Assembly: GCA_965230265.1 (NCBI GenBank)
Contig: OZ245999.1
Location: forward strand, 2,914,001-2,978,000
Direction: 5' to 3'
DNA length: 64,000 nt
Origin: JAJFKX01 sp965230265
GTDB lineage: Bacteria; Pseudomonadota; Gammaproteobacteria; Xanthomonadales; Wenzhouxiangellaceae
A program made the translations under genes and the position numbers. Every line of letters starts with the position of its first letter. Within the stretch, counting starts at the first letter, position 1. Positions 62,144-64,000 of this stretch are shown here, one piece after another. The notes under the pieces were generated by a model that was not told the DNA's origin, searched no databases, and saw only the letters and a program-made list of their open reading frames with translations.

Positions 62144-62899
62144 TCAATGAGAATAAGCATAATCATTTGTTGTATTGCAAGCACCTGATGCCTCTCGTAG
62201 TGCCGTCATGTCTTTAATTTCCAGCAAACTGCGACTGGCGGTGATGCAACCGCTGTCTTTTAACTGTCGGAATGCCCGCGACACCGTTTCCAACTGTAAG
62301 CCGAGGTAATTGGCTAAATCCTGACGGCTAATGGCCATATCAAAACTGTTGGCCTGTAAACCACAGTTACGACGACGGTCAGAATAGCGACACAGAAACA
62401 TGGCCACACGCTCACGCGCCGAGCGCCGGGCTAGCAGTTCCTGGTTATCATGAGCAGTGTTAAGCTCTCGCGAAGCCATGCGCATGACCTGTCGCGAAAG
62501 CGAAGGAATACGAGCACTGATATCTTCCAGGTCGGCCAGTGGCAGAGCGCAGATATTACTGGTTTCCATGGCCTGCACACTGATCTGGTGATACTGATCG
62601 GCTAAAGCATCTAAACCAAACAGTTCCCCCGGCAAATGAATACCAACAATCTGCCAGCTACCATCCTCATGCAGCCGAAAACTCTTCAAGGACCCGATCC
62701 GTACAGCATAAATAGCCCGAGTCATATCACCAGCCCTAAATACGTATTCATCGGCTTTCAAGTGCCGGCGTTTTTGCACCAGTTGATCAAGTTCACTAAC
62801 CTCGTGTGGCTGCAAACCAGCTGGCAAACACAATTCGCGCATATTGCAACCTGAACAAATACGCCGAACTTCATCAAGCTGGATGAGACTGCTGGTCAT
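62144..62899 (-). CDS. fnr: Fnr/Anr oxygen-responsive transcription regulator
   Basis: A 251-residue Crp/Fnr family protein. The N-terminal cluster cysteines are Cys15, Cys18 and Cys24 (ICSGCNMRELC), with a further cysteine in SNICALPL near residue 115, as in Fnr with its oxygen-labile [4Fe-4S]. The cNMP-like fold precedes a C-terminal helix-turn-helix containing DLANYLGLQLETVSRAFRQL, whose Glu, Ser and Arg read TTGAT half-sites. It lies at the end of the cco cluster; the Fnr box before ccoN is its likely target. Its start lies about 217 bases from HiPIP 2, divergent. Confidence 0.95.
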   Translation of the reverse strand: MTSSLIQLDEVRRICSGCNMRELCLPAGLQPHEVSELDQLVQKRRHLKADEYVFRAGDMTRAIYAVRIGSLKSFRLHEDGSWQIVGIHLPGELFGLDALADQYHQISVQAMETSNICALPLADLEDISARIPSLSRQVMRMASRELNTAHDNQELLARRSARERVAMFLCRYSDRRRNCGLQANSFDMAISRQDLANYLGLQLETVSRAFRQLKDSGCITASRSLLEIKDMTALREASGACNTTNDYAYSH

Positions 62900-62997
62900 A
62901 CCTTCTCATATTCTCAAGGGAGCCCCTTTATACCTTGAGTGCCGACAAATAACCAGTTTGCCATCTGCTATGCAAGCTCCAATCAACCCTATGCATT

Positions 62998-63022
62998 CAC
63001 CATTTTAACCTGGTAAATGGTG
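62998..63022. promoter_or_regulatory. Inverted repeat between fnr and HiPIP 2
   Basis: CACCATTT (62998-63005) and AAATGGTG (63015-63022) are exact reverse complements around a nine-base centre, TAACCTGGT, which itself contains ACC-T-GGT. No T-tract follows, so a protein site is more likely than a terminator. Function unknown; it lies in the shared upstream region of the two divergent genes. Confidence 0.4.
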
Positions 63023-63115
63023 TTCCAACTTATATAAGTCATTTTTAACTGTTTTATATGACAAAAGTATGAATATTTGCTACAGTTATAACATCTAGAC
63101 ACGGTGGAAATAGCC

Positions 63116-63457
63116 ATGAACAACAAAGCCAAACTATCTCGTCGCAGCCTGCTGAAACTATCCACTGCCGCTGCTGTAGCCATTCCTACATCACACATCC
63201 TGCTAACCGATCAAGCTCTTGCCCATCACTTGAAAATAGTAGACACGCAAAGCCAAAGAGCGAAACGACTAGGGTATACCCATGACAGTAGCACTGTGGA
63301 TGCAGAGGCTTATCCCAAACACAAAGCCGGCCAAACCTGCCGCAAGTGCAAATTCCTCAGAGGCAAAAAAGGCGACCAATGGCGGGCTTGTCCAATCTTT
63401 GGTGGACAGGGCGTTAACGTAGATGGTTGGTGTAAATCCTGGGCCAGCAGAGCATAG
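63116..63457 (+). CDS. High-potential iron-sulfur protein, basic paralog
   Basis: A 113-residue HiPIP from ATG 63116. The Tat signal is identical to that of the gene at 52986 except for four of 36 residues (positions 17, 32, 33, 35). The mature part keeps the four cluster cysteines (TCRKC, WRACPIF, GWCKSW) but is strongly basic: about fifteen Lys/Arg against six acidic residues, the opposite of the first paralog. Upstream DNA is also conserved between the two. This suggests a duplication with a changed redox partner. Downstream lies a long hairpin. Confidence 0.92.
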   Translation: MNNKAKLSRRSLLKLSTAAAVAIPTSHILLTDQALAHHLKIVDTQSQRAKRLGYTHDSSTVDAEAYPKHKAGQTCRKCKFLRGKKGDQWRACPIFGGQGVNVDGWCKSWASRA

Positions 63458-63499
63458 TCAAACCTTTAATGATTTTCTAAACCAATCACCTTTATTTTT

Positions 63500-63538
63500 A
63501 AACACATCGAGAAGCAACTTACGCTTCTCGATGTGTTT
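63500..63538. terminator. Perfect 16-bp hairpin after HiPIP 2
   Basis: AAACACATCGAGAAGC (63500-63515), loop AACTTAC, then the exact reverse complement to 63538. No T-tract of useful length follows on either strand, so it may be a Rho-assisted or mRNA-protecting stem. It lies between HiPIP 2 and the convergent DUF11 gene. Confidence 0.55.
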
Positions 63539-63638
63539 GATCTATTGGTATTGTCCAAACTCAAAAAACCGTGCATGGCTTGCAGGCGCGACCTATTTTG
63601 AATCATCCATGAATATGGATTCAGAACAAGCCTTAATA

Positions 63639-64000
63639 CTACTCCTCCGGAGCTTCCATACCATCCAGAAATAATGCAATGATATCTGTGTCAACGGATG
63701 TGTTATTGCTAGTATCACTATCAAAAATACTGCCCATACTGATCACACTTGCAGTATTCTCGACACTCCTGCCCTCAATAAATTGGGGCTCAACAGACAA
63801 TAAATAAATCAAACCCTCTCCAGCCGGAATATCGACAACATCAAATATATCTGCTGTACCGTTGGCTGTGCAGACCGCAGATCCAGTAGCCACACATGAC
63901 CATACAGCAGTGTCATCATCCAGAGCCGTTGGCAACTCATCCTCGACAACAAGAGAAACGGCATCTTCAGGACCTAAATTATCAACGGTTATCGTATAAA
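63639..64000 (-). CDS. DUF11-repeat surface protein, C-terminal part only
   Basis: The frame is open to the right edge, so the gene starts outside the window; the visible 120 residues are its C-terminus. YTITVDNLGPEDAVSLVVED followed by ELP and WSC is a DUF11 (CARDB-like) repeat, used in tandem in secreted adhesion or surface proteins. The next segment, NTASVISMGSIFDSDTSNNTSVDTDI, is the typical end of such a repeat. It ends in an acidic tail (GMEAPEE) with no sorting signal. Convergent with HiPIP 2. Confidence 0.8.
   Translation of the reverse strand, partial: YTITVDNLGPEDAVSLVVEDELPTALDDDTAVWSCVATGSAVCTANGTADIFDVVDIPAGEGLIYLLSVEPQFIEGRSVENTASVISMGSIFDSDTSNNTSVDTDIIALFLDGMEAPEE

Overview
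The window reads as the chromosome of a marine-type, respiring gammaproteobacterium of moderate G+C. Four things suggest this: the gene order yicC-gmk-rpoZ-spoT-ridA-recG divergent from rph-rdgB-hemW, an Fnr/Anr-controlled cbb3 oxidase cluster, high-potential iron-sulfur proteins (HiPIPs), and IPTL-CTERM-type surface proteins. I cannot fix the genus. All assignments come from reading translated motifs; no database search was run.

Layout. 1-2.6 kb: the 3' part of a TPR-sulfotransferase, a REPIN-like palindrome pair and a short-form AMP nucleosidase. 2.6-6.2 kb: an AT-rich restriction-modification island (ribbon-helix-helix regulator, N6-adenine methylase, PLD-type NgoFVII-like endonuclease) inserted directly behind a RecB/AddA-like helicase-nuclease and its AddB-like partner (6.2-12.4 kb). 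An exported M20 amidohydrolase precedes that pair. 13.8-19.2 kb: a minus-strand cassette of ECF sigma factor, membrane anti-sigma factor, an unknown secreted six-cysteine protein and an exported TPR-CHAT protease. This is the best candidate here for an undescribed system. 19.9-28.6 kb: a lipoprotein amidohydrolase with an unusual metal site, an MBL-fold hydrolase, glnS, a dicarboxylate/amino acid symporter, and divergent speE/speA for polyamines. 28.6-34.5 kb: a beta-hydroxyacid dehydrogenase, two orphan genes, a second TPR-sulfotransferase and two proteins with C-terminal sorting signals. 34.5-44 kb: housekeeping genes for stringent response, nucleotide metabolism, RNA and heme. 44-49 kb: a large BNR-propeller exported protein flanked by two paralogous LolA-like exported proteins. 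49-53 kb: hslV without hslU, a LEA-type lipoprotein, an oligopeptide-binding lipoprotein and an SDR. 53-63.5 kb: HiPIP - ccoN-O-Q-P - ORF - ccoG-H-I-S - TauE/SafE - fnr - HiPIP. The right edge cuts a DUF11-repeat surface protein.

How the genes work together. The cco block is a complete structural and assembly set for a microaerobic terminal oxidase. It has a near-consensus Fnr box before ccoN and its likely regulator at the far end. Two duplicated HiPIPs with almost identical Tat signals but oppositely charged mature domains bracket it and are plausible electron donors. The sigma/anti-sigma/CHAT cassette looks like an envelope signalling-proteolysis unit. The restriction-modification island carries its own regulator and two perfect inverted repeats upstream that could be its operators.
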